Origin: Choristoneura fumiferana
Taxonomy: Eukaryota > Arthropoda > Insecta > Lepidoptera > Tortricidae
Direction of reading: 5' to 3'
Assembly (NCBI RefSeq): GCF_025370935.1
Contig: NC_133483.1
Coordinates: 5,004,869-5,068,868 of the forward strand
Length of the DNA: 64,000 bases
Shown: piece after piece, positions 45,704-57,356 of the stretch
Position numbering within the stretch: position 1 is the first letter of the stretch
How the letters are laid out: every line of letters starts with the position of its first letter
The notes under the pieces: model-generated
Seen by the model: the letters and a program-made list of their open reading frames with translations, nothing else
Told to the model about the DNA's origin: nothing
Database searches by the model: none
Made by a program: the position numbers and the translations under genes

Positions 45704-45836
45704 GTATAACAGCGTTACTTCAGATATGTATTTCTTTCTAAATGCTGTTACGGACGAGCACACCAATCACAAAAGCCATTCGTATCCGAATCACGTGCTG
45801 GCGCCAACGCTGCACCTAAAGGGAATAAAAATATAA
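45704..45836 (+). CDS. Candidate terminal exon, unknown protein
   Basis: A very good acceptor (ACAATTGGCCAATTTTCAG) opens a frame of 43 codons ending in TAA: YNSVTSDMYFFLNAVTDEHT, then NHKSHSYPNHVLAPTLHLKG and IKI. One base precedes the first full codon, so it needs an upstream exon ending in phase 2. His- and Asn-rich composition. No domain is recognised. It cannot join directly to the segment at 34,834 (phase 0) without another exon. Confidence 0.3.
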
Positions 45837-47264
45837 TGCGATGCAACCGACGACGATTTGCAGCTTCGTCAGAATGGATGCATGCTTGGGTAGCAGATGA
45901 TAAAGAATTCAGCCATGTTTAGATATTGCTGTCTTTTAAATCGGTATCTACGCCTTATACGTTTTGGAAATGCATTTGTTAGGATCATATTTATCTTAGA
46001 GTGAAATCGTCTACTTACTTGTTAAAAATTTAATTTCATATTCTTTCCATTTGTTCATTTACTAGAAAATTTTTGCGCTTTTTAGATTATCTTCCTCATT
46101 AAATAATGAAGAATCACACTTATATATATAATCATATAGATAAATAGTCTTATGCCTTATATCATAGGACATTTGACACCAATTGATTTAGTCCTAAACT
46201 AAATTCCTAAATTCTTGCTTTGAAGTTGTTTTTAATCAACTGACTCTACACTTTAATTAAACTGACCTGTCAGCTTAAAATTAGTTTTAAAAAGTTGGAA
46301 ATTTCCTTAAGTGTTGCAATCTGTGCACTCACCTTAGTCATATCTTTCATCTTCATTCAAATACGGTAACATTTAATGGCTCTGTCAAACAAAAACATAT
46401 CAAGTGGACACAAGCAATCTAAATAAATCATAATTTAAACAAGTAGTTCATTAATTTCTAGAAGTCCCTGTAAAAAAGTATTAAAACGGAATGAAAAGGA
46501 ACAAAAAGAGGCTCATATTGTTCAAGATTCGTAAATATGCAAAGTGCTCGAGCAAAACTAATCTGTTTTTCTTGGGATGAAATTAAAAAGTATGACAAGA
46601 GAGCTACAAATTGCCTCGCCCTCAATTTGCTATTCTTTTCTCGATTGTAGCATTCTATTGTTTTTACAAAGGCTCGTTTATTAGAAAAGTCGCGGGATAT
46701 TACGCCGTTCTATGAAAGCCACTCCTCGGATTTGAGCAATAAAATTTATGCATAATAATCTAATTTAATTTAAGTACGTTCGGTTTCGATTTTCCTCGTT
46801 AGCTACGCTATGTTCTAAACGAAACCATTGAAACTGTGACTTTACAGTTTCTTTCCGCCACTTTGGCACAGTTATTTCTTGCATTGACCGAGTGAAGTGA
46901 AATAAATACAAATAAGCAGGAGACGTTGTTAGATATTTATTCGTCCCCTAACACCCCGTTTCACCATAAATCTGTGCCGTCTTGAATATAGTTTGCATTA
47001 TTATGCAAAGTCAAGTGCTGGAGACCGTAGTGTGTGAATAAGAAACTGCCATGTCAGAAAGTTTTGAGAAAAATACGTCTTCTTTTTGTTGATAGGTATT
47101 GGAGGACGCCGGGGACCCACATCACTTTATGGTTTAATCCGATTACAAATTGACTTCCTTTCTTCGATCTTGCGACTCACCTTAGGGCAAAAGCTTCGTC
47201 CAACTGGTTTCATATTTTTCAGTTGAAAAGAACAACAAAATGTCAGTTACGTTAAAGCTTAGAT
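45837..47264. other. Single-copy DNA, nothing recognised
   Basis: AT-rich, without repeat families or coding signals. Confidence 0.4.
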
Positions 47265-47475
47265 ACTTATTTTTTTTTAGGGACACTATGTTTTTAAAAG
47301 ACCTGCCGGAATATGTGCCAAATGTTAAAGCTGGTTAAAAAATTAATTGTTTTTTTCTTTATCACAAGATACCTACACCAAGTTTGAACAATACGAGTAT
47401 ATACGTCATGTAGTTTTGAGTAAAATGCCTGTGGCATACGGACGGATGGAAGAACGGACAGGACGAAATTGTATA
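47265..47475 (+). repeat. GACA-containing element, decayed 3' part
   Basis: GTAGTTTTGAGTAAAATGCC, GTGGCATACGGACGGATGG and ACAGGACGAAATTGTATAAA match the 3' half of the copy at 27,001-27,627. Confidence 0.5.
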
Positions 47476-48299
47476 AATAAAAAGCGTTGAATGAACATCA
47501 CAACTACATTAGTATAATGTTGTAGTTTTTGCGCAGATTTTCGCACTATCAATTTCGCTGTGATTTCATTGGCAAACTTATGGGAGATTAACGTAACATT
47601 AGTAGCACAAAGGTTCCACCCTGATATCTACATATTATTTCAGTTGCCTGGACTATAAAAGACTCAGTAATAGCAACCTTCAAATTACTACATTAATTAG
47701 TTTCAATCTGTTAATTTTATTTTTGGAAGCTTTTTTATTTAGTTTTCATATTTATCATGAAAGAATTTAGTCATAATTACTTTTAACTCAAGGAATTGGT
47801 GACATTAACTAAAAAGACGACTAATTTTTCTTTACAAAAATGCTAGAATTATTTTATAATAGAATTTCAGTATTCATCAGGCAGTAATTATTAATTACCT
47901 AACTAGGGCTAAATGGCTTGTCAATGATCAATGGTAAGTAGTAAATTGGTTATTTATTTTGCTTTTCTGGTGCTGACACACAACAAATCGCACCCGCTCA
48001 ACACCATCCATCATTATTATCCGAATTTGCTCAACGGATACAAAGGTATGATTCATAAGCACTGATTTTGACGTAAGCCAACATGTAAATGTCGTGTTTA
48101 CTCGTTCCCTCCCGAGGGACAACTTTCCTGTAATTTAACATACCTTTTTTGAAACAGTGGGTTAAGATTTTAAAATTCATGTAATACCTTTAATTGGAAC
48201 GAAATATGAATTATGAACACAAAGCCAGAGAGTAAAAAATATCATATTTCCTATTCTAAATTACTCGGTTTTTACAGGTACCTACAATGTGTAATAAAC
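47476..48299. other. Single-copy DNA, nothing recognised
   Basis: The small minus-strand frame at 47,928-48,122 is unsupported. Confidence 0.4.
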
Positions 48300-48590
48300 C
48301 ACGGTTTTGAAATATTTTTGAACTAGACTAGTTTAAAAAGATTTTGAAGGCACTGTCTAGCTTGTAGAGGGAGATTCAAGTATACCATACGATAATGTAC
48401 TTGAACGAAAAAAAATACCCCTTCGTGCAGCAGAATTTCTTGTTAAAAATAATTATTTTACCACTTTTTCCATTTAAGATTCACAGCATTCTAGCACTAA
48501 TATTCTTCAAAATTAACGGTGGACGGACGGATAGATATGTTGAAACTAAAAGAATTCATTATAGGAGTACACGATACCCTAAAAAACTTC
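48300..48590 (+). repeat. GACA-containing element, very decayed
   Basis: GGTGGACGGACGGATAGATA, TTCATTATAGGAGTACACGA and TACCCTAAAAAACTTC fit the 3' end pattern of the family. The 5' limit is a guess. Confidence 0.35.
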
Positions 48591-48651
48591 TTACGTTTAC
48601 CTACCTACCTATTTGTACTTAGTACCTACCTATTTAAAAGTACAGCGTAAT

Positions 48652-49100
48652 CATAGTAAAATAGGAGAAGTATGTAAACTCCGACCGTCGAGTGGCGATG
48701 GAGACGTGTACATACTACTCATCTTTACCTACACATAATACTATATTGTTTATAGGTAGGTAGGTATCTATTATTTTTTCATGTGTCCTTGCACGAAACT
48801 ATTACACTACACTTATATACTACTAATTTACAACTATACCTAATGCAAAAAAATACGTAAGTACCTACGAGTACGCAAACGTAAAAGGTGATCAAGCGCA
48901 AGACAAGCGAGCTAAAATAAAAACGTACGGCACCGACGGCAGCGCAGCCTTAACTATGACCACAGAAAACGTAATCCTCCTTAAATTATTAGTGTCGCGT
49001 GCGGCGGGTGTGTGCGAACCAGCGCCAAACGACGCGCACACATTTAAGCCGCGCGATGTACTTTTGTTTGTAGTGAACTTACTTCTCCTATTTTACTATG
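48652..49100. mobile_element. 449-bp TIR element with GC-rich interior
   Basis: CATAGTAAAATAGGAGAAGT at the left and ACTTCTCCTATTTTACTATG at the right are perfect 20-bp inverted repeats. A TA lies just inside each end (CA-TA-GTAAAA), which may be the true duplicated target. The interior is GC-rich (GTGTCGCGTGCGGCGGGTGT) but has no long frame. Confidence 0.75.
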
Positions 49101-49461
49101 GATTGTGAGCGATGTAATTGTGTCGTAGACGCTTAATTACCGAATGACAGATGTAGCAATACATTGATGATTTGTGATGTCACTAACCGCTGTGACAATG
49201 CGATAGTAGATAGCAGACATGTGCGGTAAACACGACGGTACGTCGTAATTTGCTGAGATATCGCCGGAATATAATCCGACGTTGATTGACAGATCTCTTA
49301 ATAGATGTGTAAGTAAGTGCTAGGGTAGTAAAGCTAGATGCGGGGCAGCGAATTATTGTTACCTTTACGACTTTAAAACCACTTCTACATTTGAAACATT
49401 ATAAATACGTCCCCGCGTACTTCATAAAGTACAAATTAACTGAAATAAGAACTTTAAACTT

Positions 49462-49782
49462 ATCGAAAATACAAACTGAGACATGGATGCAACGAAAAAC
49501 CAGAAAAAGAGACCAGCGCTGGGAATCGAACCCAGGTCCTCAGCAATCCGTGCTGCGTGCTATAACCTCTACACCACCGCTGGACAGGAATCTAGACACG
49601 AATTTTTCCTATGCATACATATCTCAGGTTGCTTATTTCTACTACGCTACTTATGCAGCAGCACTAACGATATCTATGTTCCGCTCTCATCGAGAGACGT
49701 CACACTCTTTCGGAACCAACCACTCACCCAGACAAGAGATGTCGCTACTAAGCAATCAAATTATGATTGTTTTTTTTGAGTC
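49462..49782 (-). mobile_element. tRNA-derived SINE, long copy
   Basis: The tRNA-like unit at 49,512-49,584 has acceptor CCAGCG/CGCTGG, B box GGTTCGATTCC and anticodon stem CAGC/GCTG around ACGGATT (minus strand). The body on the right (ACAAGAGATGTCGCTACTAA, GCAATCAAATTATGATTGTT) is the same as at 11,126-11,268. The 166-codon plus-strand frame across it is spurious. Confidence 0.7.
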
Positions 49783-49785
49783 TTT

Positions 49786-49880
49786 TAGTAATTCCCACGC
49801 GGGCCCAGAGCGGATTGGGAACTGCACACACATCATTGAATTACTTCGCGAGTTTGTGCAGGTTTCCGCACGATTACAAT
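49786..49880 (-). mobile_element. SINE A fragment
   Basis: GTAATTCCCACGCGGGCCCA, GCGGATTGGGAACTGCACAC and TTGTGCAGGTTTCCGCACGA directly follow the preceding SINE. Both ends are missing. Confidence 0.65.
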
Positions 49881-50000
49881 CATTTAATTAATATTTTACT
49901 ATATTTGTATGTTCATTATAAATTCAGTGATATAATGTACCTATTTGGAATCACCAAAAACGTGTAAGGAACAGAACAGAATAATTTATTTCCTTAAACA

Positions 50001-50330
50001 TTTTTTTTTTATATGAGAGGGGGCAAACGAGCAGACGGTCAGCTGATGGAGAGCGATCACCGTCGCTCATGGACACCCGCAACACGAGGGGAATCACAGG
50101 TGCGTTGCCGACCCTTTTAGGAATTGGTAGGCTCGTTTTTTAAAGATCCCTAAGTTGTAACGCTCCGGGAATGTTGCCGCTGAAAGCCGATTCCAGATCT
50201 TCGTCGTGCGAGGAAAGAAGTTTCGCTGAAAACGCACGGTAGTACTGCCAATCATTAAGATGGTGAGGATGGAAAGACAGACATGGTTGGTACTTGGTAT
50301 ATACAGGGGCAATATTACAGGAAGATCATT
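50001..50330 (-). pseudogene. C-terminal end of a Jockey/CR1-like LINE
   Basis: The minus-strand frame at 50,094-50,312 reads RFQRNFFPRTTKIWNRLSA, then FPERYNLGIFKKRAYQFLKG, which fits the conserved C-terminal F-PRT..WN.L...FP..YNL..FK signature of reverse transcriptases of this group. The 3' region has GCGATCACCGTCGCTCATGG (plus strand) and an A tail (T run at 50,001-50,010). 5' truncated. Confidence 0.7.
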
Positions 50331-50430
50331 TAAATCATTTGATTGATTGTACTATGACTCTCGACTACCTCTCTAATATAGTTTAGAATATTTTTGTACA
50401 AATGTAGAAATACCAACCCACTTTAATTTT

Positions 50431-50705
50431 CCATCCATCCCAGCCTATGTACGTCCCACTGCAGGGCACAGGCCTCCTCTCAGAATCAGAGGGCTTGGGC
50501 TGTAATTCCCACGCGCGCCCAGTGCGGATTGGGACTTTCAAACACACCGTTGAATTGCTTCGCAGGTTTGTTGTGCAGGTTTCCTCTCGATGTTTTCCTT
50601 CACCGTAAAGCTCAAATAAATTTCAAATGTATTTCCGCACATGAATTTCGAAAAACTCAGAGGTGCGAGCCGGGGTTTGAACCCACGATCCTCTGCTTGA
50701 CGCTC
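50431..50705 (-). mobile_element. SINE A, head missing
   Basis: CCATCCATCCCAGCCTATGT, ACTGCAGGGCACAGGCCTCC, GCGAGCCGGGGTTTGAACCC and ACGATCCTCTGCTTGACG. It is cut off before the A-box end of the tRNA-like head. Confidence 0.8.
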
Positions 50706-51599
50706 GGGCTCCAAGTCGGCACTCGGTTCAGTGATAAATAACTTTCTGCTTGGTGCAACAATCTACTATTGTTACTGCATGGTGTGCTACTGCCCCGTGC
50801 GCGCGCTGCACACGCACGCCATGCACATGCTGCGGAGGGAGAGAGCGGCGGGGAACTGGCGCTGCTAAGAGCGTCGCCAGCGGTATCGGCTATTTTTGAA
50901 AAAATATTAGTTTTTCTTTTACAAATATACAATTTTACTCGCAAATGTGATGAAAATCATTGTATGTCGCACGGGCGGTACTAGAATTTTACGAACATCG
51001 ACTCATTAAAGCCCTCAGTCTTCGACTTCGGGCTTCTAATAGACTCTCGTTCGTAATTCCTTATTTACCGCCCTTAAGACACAATGTACTATAATATAAA
51101 TCTAGCTGCGCTGTTATTAGCGAGATTTCTGATTTAAAAATATTGCAAGTATTTTGAATTGAAATAAAATATTTCCCCTAGCAACGGTCCATAATTTTCT
51201 TACATTATAAACGCGTAGATAATAAAAATGAATAGAATGAGTCTCTTTGGAAATTTCACAGGTCATAAAAACGATAAAGGACTTTCATTGCTAGTAATTT
51301 TTATTATTTATCGCAAACATAATAAAGCCCGTAAGCGAACTCCATTTGTAAAGTAATTTACTTAGGGGACAATTTATTTAGTTTTCATAATAGAAACGTT
51401 TTATTATATAGTTTAAAAGCATGACCACTTTTGAGAGTCCTGATAATATTATTTACCGATCGTCATAAGCAAAGTTTATGTCCAGCAAAGGATGTGGTAG
51501 AAGTAGTGAGTTAGTAAAACGACCGCTCAGTGTTAATGCTGGTTTATTAATGCTTACGACAGTGCGCTATACGATGTGTTAGCGGGTAAACATGTAGGA
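50706..51599. other. Single-copy DNA with a GC-rich patch
   Basis: At 50,790-50,885 the DNA is GC-rich (CGTGCGCGCGCTGCACACGC) with open frames on both strands, for example HTHAMHMLRRERAAGNWRC on the plus strand. No splice edges; possibly a regulatory patch. The rest is AT-rich. Confidence 0.3.
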
Positions 51600-51723
51600 A
51601 CAGTCGAACAAATGCAATCATGATTACCATTGTACCTTTTCTCAGTAACCATGCCCGTCAGTGTCTGCGAAAGAAGTCATAAAAAGGTTTCACGGTGGGC
51701 CATGATTCTATTTGTTCGACTGT
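51600..51723. repeat. 124-bp TIR mini-element
   Basis: ACAGTCGAACAAATGCAATC at the left and GATTCTATTTGTTCGACTGT at the right are inverted. No clear target duplication. Confidence 0.65.
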
Positions 51724-51789
51724 ACACATCAGGATGTCTTCCGGTTAAATGACAATGGTGAATATTATTGAATTTTAAATTTGTGTTAA

Positions 51790-52148
51790 GAACGTTTATA
51801 CCTGCTGAGCTAGCAACGTTGCATTTTTGTTAGTTTTTCTCGATTATTCCATAAAAAATAAATGAAAATTAAAAATGTGGTCTGATAGAACTCTTCTAAA
51901 TATTAATAATGTGTCTCCTCCGATAATTATTCGTGATAGACTTTATATTCTTTAAAACGAATTAATGTTTATTAACGTTTTTAAAGAAAATAAAAGTCTA
52001 TAACGAATATTTATTGAGTAGACATTATAACTTATATAGAATAGTTATATCAGACCACATTTTTAATTTTCATTCATTTTTTATGGAATAATCGAGAAAA
52101 ACTAACAAAAACGCAACGTTGCCAGCTCAGCGGTAGGTATAAACGCAC
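51790..52148. mobile_element. 359-bp TTAA-flanked palindromic MITE
   Basis: TTAA borders both ends (51,786-51,789 and 52,149-52,152). Arms of about 105 bp are more than 90% identical when inverted, beginning GAACGTTTATACCTGC and including CTCGATTATTCCATAAAAAA. TTAA targeting suggests a piggyBac-related parent. No transposase. Confidence 0.75.
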
Positions 52149-52372
52149 TTAAAACACCGAAAGTGTGCAAGTCGAGCTCGCGTGAGCGAGTTCCGCACGA
52201 TGACACTTTTATTTTATTTATTTATTGTGCCTCCGTATTTAAACCACACTTTTTCTTATAGATAGGGGTAACCTGCACAAGCAAAGAATTATTTGAGATT
52301 TTTAGACTCAGTGTAGTCCGGAGATAAGAGCGAAATGTAATTTTTTACTTGTTTCCTTAAAAACTTCAAAGT

Positions 52373-52508
52373 TCATCATCCCAGCCTATATACGTCCCAC
52401 TGCTGGGCACAGCCTCCTCTCAGAACAAGAGGGCTTGGGCGATAGTTCCCACGCGGCCCAGTGCGGATTGGGAACTTCACACGCACTGTTGAGTTGCTTC
52501 TCAGGTTT
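52373..52508 (-). mobile_element. SINE A, truncated
   Basis: CATCATCCCAGCCTATATAC, TGCTGGGCACAGCCTCCTCT and GTGCGGATTGGGAACTTCAC, ending after TTCTCAGGTTTGT. The head half is missing. Confidence 0.75.
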
Positions 52509-53265
52509 GTCAGCGTTAGCTCAAAGCCTCATAATGAATGAATTCTCACACCAAGCTGTTTCATTAATGTATCGCACAATATGATTTGCATTTTTTATAT
52601 TTTTTTCCCTCATAAGTCAATATATAAAGTACGACTAGTATGATTTTCACAAGCGAATGTCACGATGAGCTTTTATATCATATTTAAATTGTGTAAAATA
52701 TGAAATTAATGAATTTGGGTTGCCTAAATTAATTTTGTTCTAAACAAATGTTCGCTTCCTCATTCAGTGAAAACAGATCTTTTTATTTTGAGCGAACATC
52801 AGCAGAACAGCAAATAAAAATAGTTTAAGTATTTATTTAGAGCACTAAGTGGAAACGTAGCTACGATGAATACTGTCGCTTGCTATCGTAGCGAAACTCA
52901 GTTGGTAATGACAGTTTGTTTACATTCTTTATCCTGGCCGGATGACCTTTCCTAAGTTCCTCAGTAACAAAAGCATAAAAGTTTTAATTATTAAAAACGT
53001 AATCCAGTTTAGTAAATCTACACATCAACTTAAAACAATTCATCTTGAGTGCGGCGGCAGCAATGGTTTGGAGTCTCGCCCGGATTTTAGCCATTTTTCA
53101 TCCGTTATGACGTAATCGCTTATGAACTCTTGCTTTTTATTTGAAAGTAGAGGAATTTTCATATCCTACGTTTATAACCTTCTAATATTAGTTTGAGACT
53201 TAATGCATGCTAAAGGTTTCTTTCTTGTGCTTATTGTTATAATCATCCTGTGGATAAGACTTTAA
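52509..53265. other. Single-copy DNA, nothing recognised
   Basis: No coding or repeat signal. Confidence 0.4.
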
Positions 53266-53528
53266 GACGACCAGATGGCCTAGTGGTTAGAGAACTTGAC
53301 TACGAAGCTAGTGGTCCCGGGTTCGATTCCCGTGTCGGGGCAGATATTTGTATGAAAAATACGAATGTTGTTCTCGGGTCTTGGGTGTTTAATATGTATT
53401 TAAGTATGTATCTATATCTATATAATTATATTTATCCGTTGCTTAGTACCCATAAATAACACAAGCTTTGCTAAGCTTACTTTGGGACTAGGTCAATTGG
53501 TGTGAATTGTCCCGTGATATTTATTAAT
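53266..53528 (+). mobile_element. SINE B, full-length copy
   Basis: Nearly identical to 20,772-21,044: the GACGACCAGATGGCCTAGTG head, GGTTCGATTCCCGTGTCGGG and a TTTATT tail. The small plus-strand frame across it is spurious. Confidence 0.85.
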
Positions 53529-54259
53529 TTATTATTATTTATTTATTATTTATTTAAGACTTACATTCAGGAATTAAGACTAAAATTCTGCAGTGAGGTA
53601 GGCAGCACTACTCTGCTGTTACGGAAAAACTATTAATCACAACAAATTTCCCAAACCAAATATAGCTTCCTCCCTAATAGAAACAATTCACCTGAAATTT
53701 TCACTGGCCTACTACCTAAATATATTTCGTTGTAAGCTCTCGGATGACAAAAATAACGTAGCCATTTCGGAGATTTAGTGAAATTTGATGCTTTTAACAT
53801 GATATACATGTTTAATAAAGTATAACTCATGGTGGTGAGGGGAGGTGGCATATCAAATAGTCGTAAACTGCAGCCATGAGAGTATATCACGGTCAACGGA
53901 TCCGTCACAATCACGCTGCAACCAAGTCTGTTACATTAATTCTCGCAAATAGTTCCTGTAGACATAGAGTAGGATATTTACAATGGGTAAGAACTGTCAA
54001 AAAAGCCAAAAGCACGCATTTCAATGTCAAAATTGATTCCGTTGACAGGCACTGGTATTAATATTAGACAAGCTAATAGCAAAGCACAACACGAATATAA
54101 ATTAGGTACTTCAGTTCATAACAAAGCTAGTTTACGTCTAACTAAATCAATTCATATTATCCTATTTTGCATTCAGTAATGCGCTAGTGTACGATCTATA
54201 ATTCATTAGATTGTTTAATCATATTGATAACGTTCTCGAGCTTCTCCAATGTAATCTAG
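53529..54259. other. Single-copy DNA, nothing recognised
   Basis: Frames at 53,633 (minus) and 53,876 (plus) lack support. Confidence 0.4.
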
Positions 54260-54267
54260 TATTTAAT

Positions 54268-54320
54268 CTACGAATAAATATTGTCGACAATATACGAGGT
54301 ACGAGAATATTTATTCGTAG
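54268..54320. mobile_element. 53-bp TIR mini-element with 8-bp duplication
   Basis: CTACGAATAAATATT (54268-54282) and AATATTTATTCGTAG (54306-54320) are perfect inverted ends. TATTTAAT occurs directly outside both (54260-54267 and 54321-54328). An 8-bp duplication is usual for hAT-type elements. The element is much smaller than typical MITEs. Confidence 0.6.
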
Positions 54321-54374
54321 TATTTAATGTACTTTTTTTAAAGGCAAAATTATATCAGCCTAATAGTGTGCCTC

Positions 54375-55023
54375 TTTTTAGGGTTCCTTAGCCAAAATGG
54401 CAAAAACGGAACCCTTATAGTTTCGCCATGTCTGTCTGTCTGTCTGTCTGCCTGTCCGTCCGCGGCTTTGCTGAGGGACTATCAATGCTAGAAAGCTGTA
54501 ATTTTGCACGAATATATATGTAAACTATACCGACAAAATGGTACAATAAAAAATTCAAAAATATTTTTTTTAGAGTACTTCCCATAGACGTAAAGTGGGG
54601 GTGATTTTTTTTCTCATCCAATCTTGTAGTGTGGGGTATTGTTGGACAGGTCTTTTAAAACCAATAGGGAGTTGCTAAAACGATTTTTCGATTCAGTGAT
54701 GTATTTGCAAAGTATGAATTTTCATTAAAATTGAGCGTCCCCCCCCCCCTTTTAAATCTTAACCGGTGGGTGGAAAAATTTGAAAAAAATCAGGATGGTA
54801 GTAAGTATATCAAACTTACAAGGAATACTATACTTAACGGTTAAGTTTTCTTGAGAATTATTAGTAGTTTAAAAGTAAATAGCAGCCTAAGGTATAAAAT
54901 ATACCTAAACTTGGAATATTCCGTACAAAATACGAAATCCTTAGAAAAATATTACTTATTTTTTTCGTAATGGCTACGGAACCCTATATCGGGCGTGTCC
55001 GACACGCTCTTTGCCGGTTTTTT
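54375..55023 (-). mobile_element. GACA-containing element, full copy
   Basis: The plus strand begins TTTTTAGGGTTCCTTAGCCA, has CATGTCTGTCTGTCTGTCTG and ends GGGCGTGTCCGACACGCTCT, TTGCCGGTTTTTT. About 649 bp, the longest copy here; useful as the reference for the family. Confidence 0.75.
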
Positions 55024-56276
55024 AAATGTTCCCCTCTCTTCAGTCTTGGTCGATGCCCCACTAAGAGTAATAAACTAGGAATAGTCTGTAAATTAGTGTA
55101 ATATGCGGCTAAATTAAAGCAATACCCGAAACATAATTACAACTACACTGTTGTTAAAAATGACTTCGACGAAGTGTAATAGTAGAAAGAGTGGGTAGGT
55201 AGTGTCTACTCGTTACCACGGAGGCTGTAACTGCAACGTCGAGATAATTTCAACAATATATTCCTAATTAGTTTCTACGTGTGTTATTAAATATAAAATA
55301 TTCGTTTTTAACTTTCTCTATTTTCATTCATATTCATTTTCTAGTGGATACAATTCCAGCGATGCCTTGCCGTGCTCCTTAGACGACTGTGTCTAGGCTG
55401 CGCCTCTTGGGTGTAAAGTATAAAGACTCTTATTTATGGGGCGCTGCCAGCCCTGGCCATCTTTTAGTGACCTGCCCAAGTTGCAACCAAAGAATATAAC
55501 AACTATATTTTACGTACCTAGTGGCCACAAAACCCGTGTCGTTGTAGGTTTTTATGTGGACGATAAGTATTGGAACCGTTCGCGAAAACAGCGCCACAGG
55601 GGCATGTAAACATCGTAATAATTTAAATTAAATCTGATGACATTATTAATATATTACAAAAACATGGACAATGGTATCATGTCATAATCAAAGGTATGGT
55701 CGAGTTCAAAATTATCATGACACTGTCATTATATTTGAATTTTTGTGTAAAATTGTCAGAAGGCATAATAGTGACAGGTACTAAAGTGTAAAGGTCTTGA
55801 CGTCAGTACGTTAATGTTGTAGTGTTCAGTTAAAAATTAACTTGCTTGTCACGGAAACGGGGTTTCGTACCATCCACGAATTTCTTCTTCTCTAGTGGAT
55901 AATTCCACTTATTTCTTTTTTCCACCATACTTTAAAAATCGGTAGAATTTGTAGTTATTAATTTCTGTTAATGTCTCAACAATTCATAGCAACACGACTC
56001 GTGAGTGATACCATATTAATGTGCCAAAGGAAACTTTCCAAAATTGCGGAATTTTTCATATAGGAAAATTTCGGAAACTTCTCACAATTTTGTAAGTATG
56101 GGATTGAAACTGCATTTCTTAAATCTAAATTTCCTGTATTTCTTGTGAAAATTCCAGAAATTCCGAGAACTTTCCCAACTTTTTGGAAACTTTCTGCAAC
56201 TTGCACATTTAATGTTTATTCCAAAATCACACAATCTGATAGCTCATGCCAGCACCATTAGTTTCATTTTTAGCCA
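55024..56276. other. Single-copy DNA with a GGAAA/TTTCC-rich tract
   Basis: From about 56,030 to 56,210 there are repeated GGAAACTTT, GGAAAATTTC and TTTCC strings. The minus-strand frame at 55,976-56,206 runs through this tract and is not credited. Confidence 0.4.
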
Positions 56277-56497
56277 TACCGTAAACTGCTTCAACTTTGC
56301 CCTCTGGCCCCAACATTGCCCGAATTGATTTAGAGTCGATAACTTAGCACTCTTATAGGTTTTAAACTTTTATCTACACGGAAATTATTATTACGGGGCG
56401 ATAAAAGTTTTAAAACCTCAAGGGTGCTAAGTTATCGACTCTAAATCGAATCAGGCAATGTTGGGGCCAGAGGGCAAAGTTGTAGCAGTTTACGGTA
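56277..56497. mobile_element. 221-bp TA-flanked palindromic MITE, copy 2
   Basis: The same ends and length as 22,184-22,404, with TACCGTAAACTGCTTCAACT at the left and TTTACGGTA at the right. Few differences, which suggests recent spread. Confidence 0.8.
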
Positions 56498-57033
56498 GCG
56501 AGCGCTGTGACTGTTTCGGCTCCCCCTGATCACTCGCTTTGCACAGTCCTAAATAGCCTACTAGGTACTGTGTGGGGTGTGTTTTGAAGCAATACAATTA
56601 TTATTAGTTCACACTGATCTCTTTATGATACTGGATACTCTGTAACTCCGTAACGAGTACATGCGAATGACGGCAACACTTAGTCTTTCACCATTGCCCG
56701 TTGAACTTTGACTGTGACAAGCCCATGATTTATACTCAACGGTGGTGACCACTTTACATAAACTACGAAACATATTAACATGCACTATCACACTTCACAC
56801 GTACGTACCTACTCTCATACATAAAACATGAAATGAATAGATTCCATGGCACTTATCAACAACCATCAGATTCCTTAGAATCTGTTCCAGGTAAACTTTG
56901 AGCTACACAGTAAGAAACTAGAATGTACGTATGTATGTCCTCTAAATAAGTAGTTAATAAACCTAATTGTAGTTATCCGTAAAAGACGAATGCAATTTGC
57001 CTCAGCGTGCAGCGGTAGAGAATAAGTTATATA
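56498..57033. other. Single-copy DNA, nothing recognised
   Basis: Small minus-strand frames only. Confidence 0.4.
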
Positions 57034-57310
57034 TGCAGGTGGTAGGACCTTGTGCAAGGTCCGCCCGGATTGCTACCACCATCTTGCTCGTATCCTGCCG
57101 TGAAGCAGCAGTGCTTGCACTGTTGTGTTTCGGCGTGGAGAGTAAGACAGCCGGTGAAATTACTGGCACGTGAGCTATCCCATCTTAGGCCTCTAGGTTG
57201 GCAACGCATCTGCAATACCCCTGGCGTTGCAGATGTTTATGGGCGGTGGTTATCTCTTTACCATCAGGAGACCCACTTGCTCGTTTGCCATCCAGTCAAA
57301 TAAAAAAAAA
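57034..57310 (+). mobile_element. Repeat G, copy 4
   Basis: Full length from TGCAGGTGGTAGGACCTTG to GCCATCCAGTCAAATAAAAA, followed by a TATA-rich tract. Both strands show frames of 60-85 codons that are readings through the repeat. Confidence 0.8.
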
Positions 57311-57356
57311 TATATATATATTATTTATATGTCATATATTATTTTTTTATATTTTC

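Noticed and set aside
49391..49891. Longest plus-strand open frame, 166 codons
   Set aside because: It runs through a tRNA-derived SINE and a SINE A fragment. The peptide WESNPGPQQSVLRAIT is an antisense reading of the tRNA-like unit, also seen at 6,964.
53250..53459. 69-codon plus-strand ORF
   Set aside because: A reading through the tRNA-like head and body of SINE B.
57052..57303. 83-codon plus-strand ORF
   Set aside because: It is contained in repeat G; equivalent antisense and sense frames appear in every copy of the repeat.
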